This document shows positions 35,393 to 46,722 of a stretch of DNA of 64,000 nucleotides, in pieces; position 1 is the first letter of the stretch, and every line of letters begins with the position of its first letter. The notes beneath the pieces were generated by a model. It was not told where the DNA came from. It ran no database searches and saw only the letters and a program-made list of their open reading frames with translations. Source of the stretch: Phytoseiulus persimilis (lineage: Eukaryota > Arthropoda > Arachnida > Mesostigmata > Phytoseiidae); NCBI GenBank assembly GCA_037576195.1, contig CM075103.1, positions 23,250,001-23,314,000 on the forward strand. The letters are read 5' to 3'. The position numbers and the translations under genes were made by a program.

Positions 35393-35809
35393 ATGGAAGT
35401 AGCCCCCCACAGTGCACAAGCCATCAGGATGAACACCCAGAGAACAAATACGAGAGTGGGATCGAACACCTCAGTCATATATCATGTGGAAGAGGATACA
35501 GCAACAGCCCTCGAAGCAAAGGGAAGCATCCTGATAGCGGGAAACTGGTATAAAAGAAGCAGATTCCTGAAAGTACCCCGCTGCCCAAACTACCAAATGA
35601 TCAAAGGACACAGCGCGGAAACCTGCGACCAACCAACAAGTTCAACAAAGATCTGTCACAGATGCGCAGCGCACGGACATACCACAAGTGAGTGCAAGGC
35701 AGAAGAGACGGCATGCTACAACTGCGGTATAGCTGGCCACGCAGGAAACTCCATGAGATGCCCCAGATACCGATACTACCTACAAAAACAACGAGAAACC
35801 ATCGACTGA
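35393..35809 (+). CDS. LINE ORF1 C-terminal part with CCHC zinc knuckles
   Basis: The 138-residue frame ends with three consecutive knuckle-like motifs: RCPNYQMIKGHSAETC (second Cys replaced by Tyr), CHRCAAHGHTTSEC and CYNCGIAGHAGNSMRC, then CPRYR. Two or three CCHC motifs spaced like this close the gag-like ORF1 of R1- and Jockey-clade retrotransposons, where they bind the element RNA. The start is uncertain because coding potential continues upstream of the first ATG. An ORF2 would be expected next, but only about 120 bp remain before the inserted DNA transposon. Confidence 0.7.
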   Translation: MEVAPHSAQAIRMNTQRTNTRVGSNTSVIYHVEEDTATALEAKGSILIAGNWYKRSRFLKVPRCPNYQMIKGHSAETCDQPTSSTKICHRCAAHGHTTSECKAEETACYNCGIAGHAGNSMRCPRYRYYLQKQRETID

Positions 35810-35931
35810 CCATGCAGGAAAATTCCACTGGAAGCCCCAACGCACGCAGCAAACTCAAGAACCACAGGGGGAGACCCTGGGACGAGAAAAACAAACGGGG
35901 GTGGTGAAGAAGAAGAGGAGGAAGGGGGCTC

Positions 35932-38510
35932 ACAAGGAGTGTGCACTATCTGTCCCACCCCGATTTTTATGATACATACATGGGCATGTAGGGTGCGTCG
36001 GGGGTAACATAGTGGCGTATGGGACTTTTCCCCATACGGCCCTGGGGCCTAGAAAAATGAAGATGAAATTCGTGAAATCATCTATTTTCATCATCATCAC
36101 ATCTCTTGGCCCCACTCTAAAGTTACCTTCTCATGGTTTTTCGGTCTCGAAACGGGTCAGAATCGAAAGTTCATTCCCAGGCGTATGCGTCACATCGGGA
36201 GACGTCATTAAGAAAAATAATCGAGGACCGATTTAGTATTCTTCTAGTTACAGCCTAAAAAACGGAACGGATGGTATGAGGTGGAGCAAAAGTAGCTTCA
36301 TGGATGGATTCAGTGAATAAAGAATTGGGAACCGAGATGTCTACTCCACATAGGCGGAGGCCCCGCTGGTTGTTCTGACTCACATCGGATCCGACGATCC
36401 TCGCTCTGCCAACTCCACTTGAGATTCCGACGATCTTTCCGCTGATGTCACCAACTTCCATGGGGACGAACACTCATTGTCGGTTCGGTTCTGTTCGTAC
36501 CAGTCAGTGCTCCGAGATTCGTGCTCGTGAATTCTATCAGCGTTTTGCGGAATTTCGGGAAATGCAGCGTGATAATCTCAACGCAAACAGGCTGCTGTTT
36601 CTCATGAAAGAAAAGTTGGCTGCTATGGACCTGAGCGCATTTTCATTCCCGAGGAGCAGCGACGCCATGGCAATACGTATCGTGGATGCTCTGTTCGAGA
36701 CAATGCAAGTTTGCCACGACGAGGACGCGTTCACCATCGAGCGAGATGAAGAACTTTACGAATCAAATGTTGTCGACGAAGATTTCATACCAGTTTTCGA
36801 AGAGCACCAGGAAGGGTTCGATTTTTTTTCGTACGATTATGTTTGCAAAGTGCTCAAATACAACGAAGAGCATCCACGCCACGCCTTCTCCACGCTCAAG
36901 CACCGATTTCCAAGAGTTTTGGATCGGAAATATCTGGCGAGATTCAGAAAATACAGAGACAATCTTGGAACTCGACGGGAACGATACATTCAACTGGCTC
37001 AATTCTGCAAGGAGACTTTTGACACCGCTCGAGCCAGAGGAGACATTGTCCATGACAGTGACATCCGAATCTGGGCTTTGAGTAAGAGCAGAGCCCTAAA
37101 CCTGACGACTTTCACTGCGTCACTTCGTTGGGTCAACAAATTCAAAGAGACCTACCGCATTTCTTCACGGAAAATCACCAAGTTCGTGACCTATCGACAC
37201 CAACAGAACCGCGAAGAAATCCAAAACCAAGCGGTGGAGATGGTTCTCGACAATCAGGATAACGTCTTACCTCACTTCGATCCGACTGAAGTTTTCAATA
37301 CGGATCAGTCTCCATTCAACTACATAGTACATACCGACAGGACCTTGACCCACACCGGCGAACGACACACGATTGCCACCGCGAATTCTCTGAACGCTCT
37401 CACCCATAGTTACACGATACAGCCGATTCTGAGCATGAGCGGCGAGCTGGTTGGGAAGCTGTACGTGAATCTACAGGAGCCGAGCGGTGCTTTCGGCCCG
37501 ATAGTGTCAGCGTCGTTGCCGAATTACCCCAACCTTTTCATAACGTGCTCGAAATCTGGGAAATTGAACAAAGGCCTCGTTCGGACCTGGTGTGAGCACG
37601 TCTTCAGCGATGTCGTCAACCGTCTGCCTTCTCCCAGATGCGTGCTCTACGTGGATTCTTGGGGCGGTCATTCAGATTCCCAATTGTATAGCCTTCCTCA
37701 CAAAGAAATCATGCTCAAGATCTTCCCGAAGGGCGCAACGAGTCTGATCCAGCCCCTGGATATCTACTGCTTCATGCAGTGGAAGTACTTCGCGAAACGA
37801 TTGACGGCACGATGCGCCTACTATGACTATCGTGTGAACCAGCGAAACGACGTCTTGAAACTGCACTCGCTGATCTACAACCAGTTTCAGCACCCGTCCT
37901 TCCGACCGATGTGGCTCTGCGGCTGGCTTGAAGCGGGCTTCCTGGTGCCAGCAATACCGTTTCCGAGCCTATCGGAAAAGCTGTTCTCGTTCGCTGAACC
38001 ATGTTCCAGTTCCGAATGTTCATATTTCCCGTTCATCAAATGTGCATATTGTGAGCGGATCCTCTGTGTAAAGTGTTTCTTCGTGGATTATCATTACCAC
38101 TCAGGTTTTGCTTGATCCGGAACTCTCACTGAATCCATCCATAAAGCTACTTTTGCTCCACCTCATACCATCCGTTCCGTTTTTTAGGCTGTAACTAGAA
38201 GAATACTAAATCGGTCCTCGATTATTTTTCCAAATGACGTCTCCCGATGTGACGCATACGCCTGGGAAAGAACTTTCGATTCTGACCCGTTTCGAGACCG
38301 AAAAACCATGAGAAGGTAACTTTAGAGTGGGGCCAAGAGATGTGATGCTGATGAAAATAGATGATTTCACGAATTTCATCTTCATTTTTCTAGGCCCCAG
38401 GGCCGTATGGGGAAAAGTCCCATACGCCACTATGTTACCCCCGACGCACCCTACATGCCCATGTATGTATCATAAAAATCGGCGTGGGACAGATAGTGCA
38501 CACTCCTTGT
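35932..38510 (+). mobile_element. DDD transposon with 380-bp terminal inverted repeats
   Basis: The arms 35932-36317 and about 38130-38510 are inverted copies with roughly 97-98% identity by eye, starting ACAAGGAGTGTGCACTATCT. They enclose one open transposase frame. No clear target duplication is visible. A TA lies 16-17 bp inside each end, directly outside TCTGTCCC, so the true terminus could be there. The near-identical arms and open frame point to recent activity. It inserted into the LINE. Confidence 0.9.
36445..38115 (+). CDS. Tc1/mariner-superfamily (pogo-like) DDD transposase
   Basis: An open frame of 556 residues from ATG 36445. Residues about 190-245 resemble a CENP-B-type helix-turn-helix (RGDIVHDSDIRIWAL, F-x-AS-x-x-W, YRISSRKITKFV). 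The catalytic triad reads Asp287 (FNTDQSPF), Asp404 (LYVDSWGGH) and Asp439 (SLIQPLDIYCFMQWK), with 34 residues between the last two, as in Tigger. The C-terminus has an unusual C-x2-C-x4-C-x2-C...H-x-H motif (about 529-552), perhaps zinc-binding. A later start, such as the Met at 36562, is possible. It is much more divergent than the Tigger at 16792. Confidence 0.85.
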   Translation: MSPTSMGTNTHCRFGSVRTSQCSEIRAREFYQRFAEFREMQRDNLNANRLLFLMKEKLAAMDLSAFSFPRSSDAMAIRIVDALFETMQVCHDEDAFTIERDEELYESNVVDEDFIPVFEEHQEGFDFFSYDYVCKVLKYNEEHPRHAFSTLKHRFPRVLDRKYLARFRKYRDNLGTRRERYIQLAQFCKETFDTARARGDIVHDSDIRIWALSKSRALNLTTFTASLRWVNKFKETYRISSRKITKFVTYRHQQNREEIQNQAVEMVLDNQDNVLPHFDPTEVFNTDQSPFNYIVHTDRTLTHTGERHTIATANSLNALTHSYTIQPILSMSGELVGKLYVNLQEPSGAFGPIVSASLPNYPNLFITCSKSGKLNKGLVRTWCEHVFSDVVNRLPSPRCVLYVDSWGGHSDSQLYSLPHKEIMLKIFPKGATSLIQPLDIYCFMQWKYFAKRLTARCAYYDYRVNQRNDVLKLHSLIYNQFQHPSFRPMWLCGWLEAGFLVPAIPFPSLSEKLFSFAEPCSSSECSYFPFIKCAYCERILCVKCFFVDYHYHSGFA

Positions 38511-39054
38511 CAGCTAAATGAAAGCGGTACGTAAGAGGACAGCAAGCGGCACGAAAGCGGAAAAGCAAAAAGCCTCCGGCCGAATCAACCTCAAAAACCA
38601 GCCATCGTGCCCAGAATCGTGAGCGAATAACGCGCCGAAATGAGAAAAAAGAAACGAAGAAGAAAAGCGCAGCTGGCTGCGAGAACAGAAAAGAGCGGTC
38701 CGCGAGGGGGAGCAATGAAAGAGGAAGCAAGCGGAAAAGAAAGAGGTCAAGTAAGCGGTAACAGCTCCCCGGACGGCAGCGCAGCATGGATGGAAACAAG
38801 TAAAATACAGCAAAAAAACAAACGATCAAAACAAAGAAATTAAGCCCCGTCAGGTGACCTGAAGCAATGTTGTGGAAGCGAATCCGGGCCCTGGCGGAAG
38901 AGAGGAGAAGGGAGTTTTAGTGAGCTGCAAAGCCCACACTACCATGGTACCTAAGTTCTGCGGATCCGGCACACAAAAGCCCGCTCCCCAGACACCACGG
39001 TGTGCAAAATGCATTCCTCCACCTCCTCTATAATATGAACGAAAAAAAAAAATT
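38511..39054 (+). other. LINE 3' region and poly(A)
   Basis: After the inserted transposon the LINE continues with purine-rich sequence lacking a conserved frame, a GC-richer stretch (38845-39010) and an A-run at 39042-39052 next to CCTAA repeats. No AATAAA is seen immediately upstream. It has the character of a 3' untranslated region. Confidence 0.55.
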
Positions 39055-39069
39055 ACCTAACCTAACCTT

Positions 39070-39650
39070 TCACCGAGAAGTCAGTTATCTGGAGCATCCT
39101 ATCGTGCGGAACAGGTGAAATGTCTCGAACATTCTAGCTCCATTTAAATGCCCACGCTGGAACAGAGTGTGCATTTGGCTTGTACGCCACGTTTCAAAAA
39201 CCATTTCCAGACCCCAATTTTTGAGTGCATCGTTTTAGCAAAACCACTCATCGTTGCGTCCCGTAGAGTGGAGAAGATTCCTCGTGATAGGGAACGGGAT
39301 TCTCTCGGACAGAACCGGATCACAAAACCGAGCTCAGAGAGATATTTTTTACGATTCGTGCAACGATCCGTACCATGCGACTTGCGCAGCGCGACGGCGC
39401 GACGTGAGACGAAGCAGAGAGCATGGTGATTTTAAAATTTCGGCGCTCTCGTTCCTTCGAGGCATGGCCCTGGTGTGCAATGGAGTAGCATCGCCATCCT
39501 GGCAAGCTCCTCAGGGAGTAGGTGTCGGCCTGGTGGTGGCGGCTTCAAATGATACTTCTGAACTTTCACTGATGTTTCGGCTCTCAATCTACCATTCGAA
39601 CTGAGCTCTACCAAGGCAGGGCACGGTGAAGGTCTCGGCTCGCTGATATG
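39070..39650. other. Unassigned sequence of the hAT shell
   Basis: Short frames only (39254-39604 gives 116 residues without a motif). From 39660 to 39769 GCGGTT repeats mark the right subterminal region of the hAT shell. Confidence 0.45.
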
Positions 39651-39777
39651 GGCGCTAGATAAAAGCTCCGTCCGCGCGGCTTCTTGCGGTTCTGGAACAG
39701 CAAAATATTGCGGTTTCTCGCGGTTCCAGAACCGCAGAATCTTGCGGTTCGGATCCGCTGCGATGCCTAGACCCTAC

Positions 39778-40290
39778 CCATCTCAAACGCTGCTAAAGAT
39801 CGGCCCAGCTACAACGGCGAGGTAAATCGGGTTTCAAGACCAACGATGAGTCGGGAAGGTTCCAGCAGCGAGATCAAGTTCACGCTCACGCTCCAGCTTT
39901 AGCGACCGCGAAAATCAGCCACGCCCGAGACACGCTCCTGCCGCCGAAAGACGTCCGCGCTCACCGCTCCGGGAGGTTAAGTTCCAGCAACAAGTAAGAA
40001 ACCGCTCCGTCACCCCTTAACACCTCGACCCTGCACAGATCCCGCAACCAAGAAAACCGCTCCTGCAGAATCCAGACGACGACGCATATTTCGAGGGAAA
40101 CCGACGCACCACCGACGGGAGAGTCCTCTGCAACTGGTGCAATAACATAGGTCACACGATGAAATACGGTAGGAATAGTGAGGCCGGTTACCCACGAATG
40201 TTTATGTCATCCCAGTCGAGAAACGCTCCTGGCCGTTGATTGATCTTCCCCGGGATATCAACACCGCCAACCTTCACGGGAACAAAGTAG
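39778..40290 (+). mobile_element. Ty3/gypsy fossil, family Y gag 3' part
   Basis: The sequence resumes family-Y gag directly after the second GACCCTAC. Near 40130 it contains a knuckle-like CNWCNNIGHTMKYG, and near 40230 a WPLIDLPRDI segment of the kind found at the gag-protease border of Ty3 elements. It is broken and then interrupted by the CsRn1-like element at 40291. It is the right half of the gag seen at 19027-19533. Confidence 0.65.
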
Positions 40291-43200
40291 TGTAGCGGCC
40301 GCAGGGACCGCGCTCAATAGCCAAGATCAATAGCAATGAGCCATCATCATCAGCCAGAATAAAGTCAGTCTGCTCCACAAGAGTGTGCGAGTCAACAAGC
40401 ACGAAAGCACGTGTCTTAATAAAGTGAACTCTACACTGGTGACCCGGTTACGTAAATTTCATCATGACTGGTGGTAACGGAAACGGTGGCAACGGCAAAC
40501 CCATTCTGCCCCCCGCGTCAACCTCCGGAACGCCGCCAGCAGCAATTCCGCCGCAACAAGTTCACGCTGCTCAGTTGGGCTTAGCAGCCGTCTCGCTAAC
40601 CCTACCAACATTCTTGCCACAAAATCCCGACGCATGGTTCGCCAAAGTCGAGGCACAGTTCAGGTCGGCAAGGATTACGCTTGACGAAACCAAGTACTTC
40701 AATGTTCTCGCAGTCCTTCCGGAGAATGCAGCAATCAAGATACGTGAAATCACCCAGAAGGCAGCATACGAAAACGGCGAGTATGCGAATCTTAAGAAAA
40801 AACTCATCAAGTTCGGACAATCACCTCTGCTGGAACGAATGGATCGTTTGGTTGAGCTGAAACACGTCGGTCACAAAAAACCGTCTGACGTTTTGATCGA
40901 GTTAAATGGCATCCTCCACTCAGCCATCCCAGAGCACGTGATTCCGTCGAACGAGCTAGTCAAGAAAATGTGGTGGTTGCGAGCCATGCCTACCACAATC
41001 CAGCAAAATCTTCTGCCAGTCGCTGAAAATACTCCTCCGGACACCCTCGTGGCGATTGCCGATCGAATGTTTGCTTCGAACCCGCCAGTCGACCACATTT
41101 CCGAAGTCCACAGAGAATGTGCAACATCCGTTCCTTCGGCCGAGTTCGAAGACAGCGAAATCCACATGACTGCTGTGACGAACAGGGCTCGCGGGTATCG
41201 CCGAGCCAAGATCAGCCAACCATTGTTCTGCCGATACCACGCGAAATTCGGGGATCAAGCTAAACGGTGTGCCGTCGGTTGCTCGAAATACACACACCAG
41301 TCAAAAAACGAGTTCCGGTCGGCGCAGTAGCGGCGCTCCAAGCTGACCTTCCGTCGAAGCGACTTTTCGTCATCGACAAATTCACCGGCCGCAAATTCCT
41401 TATCGACTCAGGCAGCGTCATCTCTAGCCTACCTCACGGCAACAACGATGCTCCGTCTACAAGTCGAATTACTCTTCACGCTGCTAACAACACTCCAATC
41501 AAAACATTTGGTGAAAAGTCCTGCATCCTCGACTTGGGGCTTGGCAGGCCAGCAGAGTTCACTCTCACCTTAACTGATATTCGCCAACCAATAATCGGAG
41601 CCGACCTGCTCTCACAATACAACTTGGCTCCAGACCTACGCTCGAAATGTCTCATTGACCTCAACTCCCTCCGAGCCAGTAAGTGCCTCGTGACCTGACA
41701 TCCGTCCATTGGAATAAGCGTTATAGAAGTCACACCTCCGCCCTCGATCTCAACAATACTGGAAGAATTCCCAGAGGTGACAGGGAAACAAGCACCCACT
41801 AGTCAAGTTCCGGCGTCAACCCACCACCATATCGAGACAAAAGGCCGTCCCGTCTCCTGCCAGGTCCGTACGCTAGATCCCAGGGAGCTTGCCGTTGCCA
41901 AGTCTGAATTCGACCAGGTCGAAAAAGATGGAATCGTCCGAAAGTCCAAAAGTGCTTTCGCTTCGCCGCTCCATATGGTGCCCAAAGCCGACGGTTCGTG
42001 GAGACCGGTTGGAGACTTCAGAGCCCTAAACGCCATAACCGTTCCTGACAGATACCCGGTACCTCATCTGGAGAACTTCACATTCAGTCTCGAAGGCTGT
42101 CGGATCTTCAGCTCAATTGATCTGGTGAAAGCTTTCCATCAGATACCCATGGCAGCAGAAGACGTGCACAAAACAGCCATACGCACACCCTTCGGCCTCT
42201 ATGAGTTCCTTCGGATGCCCTTCGGTCTAAAAAACGCAGCACAGTCATTCCAACGCTTCATGAATCTCGTAACTCGCGACCTAGAGTTCGTATTCGTTTA
42301 TCTCGACGATATCCTAGTGGCTTCTCGCGACGAGCAAGAACATGTTTCGCACCTCAGAGAACTGTTCACCCGCCTCAAAGCTTACGGATTAGTCATCAGC
42401 GTCAACAAGTGTCGGTTCGCCACCACGGAACTCAGATTTCTTGGCCACCACGTCACGGCGAATGGACTGTCTCCATTGAAAGACAGAGTGCAGGCCATCT
42501 GCGCATTCCCTCAGCCCACTTCAGTCAAACAGCTGCAACGATTTCTTGGCATGATCAACTTCTACCGAAGGTTTATCAAGAACATCGCACAAATATTGCT
42601 ACCCCTCTATGCCCTCACGAACAACAAAAGGCTAGAGTGGTCCAACGAAGCCTCAGAATCCTTCGAAAAAGCAAAGGCGGCCCCATCCTCATTTACCATG
42701 CTAACGTTTCCCGAGAGGCACGCCAGACTTTCCCTGGCAGTCGATGCATCTGAAATCGCCGTCGGTGCCGTTCTTCAACGCGAGGGAAACAGTTCTAATG
42801 AATGGTTACCGCTAGGATTCTTTTCGAAAGCTCTAGACGAGAGACAACAGAATTACTCCGTCTTCGACAGAGAGCTATTGGCGATTGTGCTGGCGATCAA
42901 ACAGTTCCGATTCATGGTAGGAGGCAGACAGTTCACAGTTTTCACCGATCACAAGTCCCTTACCCAGGCAATCGCCTCGAAAACTGAAAGATCACCACGA
43001 CGGACCAATCACCTAGAATTCGTCTCGCAGTTCACCACCGACATACATCATGTGAGAGGTTCAGAGAACGTCGTAGCTGATACGCTGTCCCGACACAACC
43101 AAATCGACGCCATCATTCGACAAGTTCCCGCGCCCTGGACGATCGAGGAATTGTGTGAAGCACAGAAGCAGGATCCGGAGCTGGCTCAGTTGAAAACTTC

Positions 43201-44500
43201 AAGTACTCTGAAGTCAATCAATGTGTCTCCTACCATCCGTCTCATCTACGACTCCAGCGGATCAAGACACCGCCTCTACGTTCCCTCCTGTCTCCGGCGC
43301 AAAGTTTTCGAGCACTACCAAAACGTCAGCCATCTCAGCAAACGCCCGATGATAAAGCTGCTTGGCCGCCTCTATTTCTGGCCTACAAATGCCCCAGACA
43401 TCAATAACTGGTGCGACACGTGCATCGCCTGCCAGGCTTCGAAGATCACCAGACATACGAAAACCGCACCGCAGGTCATTCCGATGCCCAAATCTCGTTT
43501 CTCACAAGTTCATATCGACCTAGTTGGTCCGCTCACTTCATCGAACGGTTACAAGTATGTCCTCACCATGGTCGACAGGTTTATCCGCTGGCCGGAGGCA
43601 TGCTCACTACCGAACATGGAGACCACTACCGTCGCCTCTGCTTCAATCTCTTTCTGGATTTCTCGTCTTGGCGTACCAGACACTATCACCACAGATCAAG
43701 GACGGCAATTCGAAAGCCATCTCTTCAAAAACCTGAACGATCTCTTGGGCTGCAACCGGATCTGGACGTCGGCGTACAATCCTCGTGCAAACGGTACGGT
43801 TGAAAGGTTTCACCGTCAACTAAAGGACGCCTTGCGTTGCCATTTCGTGGAAACGAACTGGAACGATTACATACCGCTTGTCCTGCTGTGGTTTAGAGCA
43901 ACTGTCAAAGAAGACGTTCGCGCCTCGCCGGCAGAACTCGTGTTCGGCCAAAACATCGCTCTGCCACCCGATCTAAAAGATGAACCGTCCGGGGTCCAAG
44001 TGGACCCAAACGATTTCGTCAGTGTACTTAAAGACATGATGTGTAAAATCAAAGGGCAACAAACTAGACCCGCTCTCAACTCTCAACACTATGTTTCCAA
44101 AGAATTGTTATCATGTGAATACGTTTTCCTACGCACAGATTCCACAAGGAAACCATAACAGAGACCGTATACTAGTCCGTACCGAGTAATAGAGCGTGAC
44201 GATTGTACTGTGAAGTCAGATACCCCTCATGGTCCCACCAGAGTGTCCATACAACGTGTCAAACCTGCCAAAGTGGACCCTAGTCATTTCACTACTGATG
44301 TGCTTCGAAAACGTGGTCGGCCTCCTGAAGGTCGTCACCCACTGGGGGAGGGTACTGTAGCGGCCGCAGGGACCGCGCTCAATAGCCAAGATCAATAGCA
44401 ATGAGCCATCATCATCAGCCAGAATAAAGTCAGTCTGCTCCACAAGAGTGTGCGAGTCAACAAGCACGAAAGCACGTGTCTTAATAAAGTGAACTCTACA
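40291..44500 (+). mobile_element. CsRn1-like Ty3/gypsy fossil, young, with two identical LTRs
   Basis: The LTRs (40291-40435 and 44356-44500, 145 bp, TGTAGCGGCC...CTCTACA) read as identical. After the 5' LTR comes CTGGTGACCC, close to the tRNA-Trp primer site used by the CsRn1 clade. Parts are gag (40464-41330, no zinc knuckle seen), protease with IDSGS (41267-41698), and reverse transcriptase, RNase H and integrase (41777-44158; [31 protein letters not shown]). ACTGGGGGAGGGTAC precedes the 3' LTR. It looks nearly whole with few breaks and is very young. Separate gag, protease and pol frames are common in this family. Confidence 0.92.
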
Positions 44501-46722
44501 CTGGTGACCCGGTTACGTAAATTTCATCATGACTGGTGGTAACGGAAACGGTGGCAACGGCAAACCCATTCTGCCCCCCGCGTCAACCTCCGGAACGCCG
44601 CCAGCAGCAATTCCGCCGCAACAAGTTCACGCTGCTCAGTTGGGCTTAGCAGCCGTCTCGCTAACCCTACCAACATTCTTGCCACAAAATCCCGACGCAT
44701 GGTTCGCCAAAGTCGAGGCACAGTTCAGGTCGGCAAGGATTACGCTTGACGAAACCAAGTACTTCAATGTTCTCGCAGTCCTTCCGGAGAATGCAGCAAT
44801 CAAGATACGTGAAATCACCCAGAAGGCAGCATACGAAAACGGCGAGTATGCGAATCTTAAGAAAAAACTCATCAAGTTCGGACAATCACCTCTGCTGGAA
44901 CGAATGGATCGTTTGGTTGAGCTGAAACACGTCGGTCACAAAAAACCGTCTGACGTTTTGATCGAGTTAAATGGCATCCTCCACTCAGCCATCCCAGAGC
45001 ACGTGATTCCGTCGAACGAGCTAGTCAAGAAAATGTGGTGGTTGCGAGCCATGCCTACCACAATCCAGCAAAATCTTCTGCCAGTCGCTGAAAATACTCC
45101 TCCGGACACCCTCGTGGCGATTGCCGATCGAATGTTTGCTTCGAACCCGCCAGTCGACCACATTTCCGAAGTCCACAGAGAATGTGCAACATCCGTTCCT
45201 TCGGCCGAGTTCGAAGACAGCGAAATCCACATGACTGCTGTGACGAACAGGGCTCGCGGGTATCGCCGAGCCAAGATCAGCCAACCATTGTTCTGCCGAT
45301 ACCACGCGAAATTCGGGGATCAAGCTAAACGGTGTGCCGTCGGTTGCTCGAAATACACACACCAGTCAAAAAACGAGTTCCGGTCGGCGCAGTAGCGGCG
45401 CTCCAAGCTGACCTTCCGTCGAAGCGACTTTTCGTCATCGACAAATTCACCGGCCGCAAATTCCTTATCGACTCAGGCAGCGTCATCTCTAGCCTACCTC
45501 ACGGCAACAACGATGCTCCGTCTACAAGTCGAATTACTCTTCACGCTGCTAACAACACTCCAATCAAAACATTTGGTGAAAAGTCCTGCATCCTCGACTT
45601 GGGGCTTGGCAGGCCAGCAGAGTTCACTCTCACCTTAACTGATATTCGCCAACCAATAATCGGAGCCGACCTGCTCTCACAATACAACTTGGCTCCAGAC
45701 CTACGCTCGAAATGTCTCATTGACCTCAACTCCCTCCGAGCCAGTAAGTGCCTCGTGACCTGACATCCGTCCATTGGAATAAGCGTTATAGAAGTCACAC
45801 CTCCGCCCTCGATCTCAACAATACTGGAAGAATTCCCAGAGGTGACAGGGAAACAAGCACCCACTAGTCAAGTTCCGGCGTCAACCCACCACCATATCGA
45901 GACAAAAGGCCGTCCCGTCTCCTGCCAGGTCCGTACGCTAGATCCCAGGGAGCTTGCCGTTGCCAAGTCTGAATTCGACCAGGTCGAAAAAGATGGAATC
46001 GTCCGAAAGTCCAAAAGTGCTTTCGCTTCGCCGCTCCATATGGTGCCCAAAGCCGACGGTTCGTGGAGACCGGTTGGAGACTTCAGAGCCCTAAACGCCA
46101 TAACCGTTCCTGACAGATACCCGGTACCTCATCTGGAGAACTTCACATTCAGTCTCGAAGGCTGTCGGATCTTCAGCTCAATTGATCTGGTGAAAGCTTT
46201 CCATCAGATACCCATGGCAGCAGAAGACGTGCACAAAACAGCCATACGCACACCCTTCGGCCTCTATGAGTTCCTTCGGATGCCCTTCGGTCTAAAAAAC
46301 GCAGCACAGTCATTCCAACGCTTCATGAATCTCGTAACTCGCGACCTAGAGTTCGTATTCGTTTATCTCGACGATATCCTAGTGGCTTCTCGCGACGAGC
46401 AAGAACATGTTTCGCACCTCAGAGAACTGTTCACCCGCCTCAAAGCTTACGGATTAGTCATCAGCGTCAACAAGTGTCGGTTCGCCACCACGGAACTCAG
46501 ATTTCTTGGCCACCACGTCACGGCGAATGGACTGTCTCCATTGAAAGACAGAGTGCAGGCCATCTGCGCATTCCCTCAGCCCACTTCAGTCAAACAGCTG
46601 CAACGATTTCTTGGCATGATCAACTTCTACCGAAGGTTTATCAAGAACATCGCACAAATATTGCTACCCCTCTATGCCCTCACGAACAACAAAAGGCTAG
46701 AGTGGTCCAACGAAGCCTCAGA
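44501..46722 (+). mobile_element. Second internal copy of the CsRn1-like Ty3 fossil
   Basis: The 3' LTR of the preceding element serves as the 5' LTR of a second internal region. gag (44529-45395), protease (45332-45763) and the first part of pol (45842-46722, through the reverse transcriptase YLDD region) are apparently identical to the first copy. Within pol the sequence changes to another Ty3 family. The tandem form fits recombination between LTRs or an assembly-level duplication. Broken by the junction. Confidence 0.9.

Larger units (their letters stand above)
33242..39054 (+). mobile_element. Non-LTR retrotransposon inserted in CCTAA repeats, ORF2 absent
   Basis: It begins right after a CCTAA tract and ends in an A-run (39042-39052) followed by TTACCTAACCTAACCTT. 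It carries a lysine/arginine-rich repeat ORF (33575-34102) and a CCHC zinc-knuckle ORF (35393-35809). I find no reverse transcriptase or endonuclease motif, so it is non-autonomous or has lost ORF2. A DNA transposon (35932-38510) interrupts it. The knuckles and CCTAA target recall the telomere-specific R1-clade elements SART and TRAS. That clade assignment is inference. Confidence 0.7.
19542..39769. mobile_element. hAT 'shell' holding about 19 kb of nested insertions
   Basis: The left terminus TAGGCATCGCAAGCAACCGC (19542) and right terminus, reverse-complemented, TAGGCATCGCAGCGGATCCG (39769) match. The flanks are identical 8-bp duplications GACCCTAC (19534-19541 and 39770-39777). Both ends carry AACCGC-type subterminal repeats. 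Family-Y gag lies on the left and resumes on the right. This is best read as one hAT inserted in gag and then invaded by a Ty3 element, BED-array hATs and a LINE. Its own remaining sequence is probably 19542-20599, part of 22646-23160 and 39070-39769. Confidence 0.8.

Noticed and set aside
34407-35478. Several minus-strand frames of 140-215 residues
   Set aside because: They lie opposite the GC- and purine-rich LINE leader, have no domain signature, and overlap one another in different frames.
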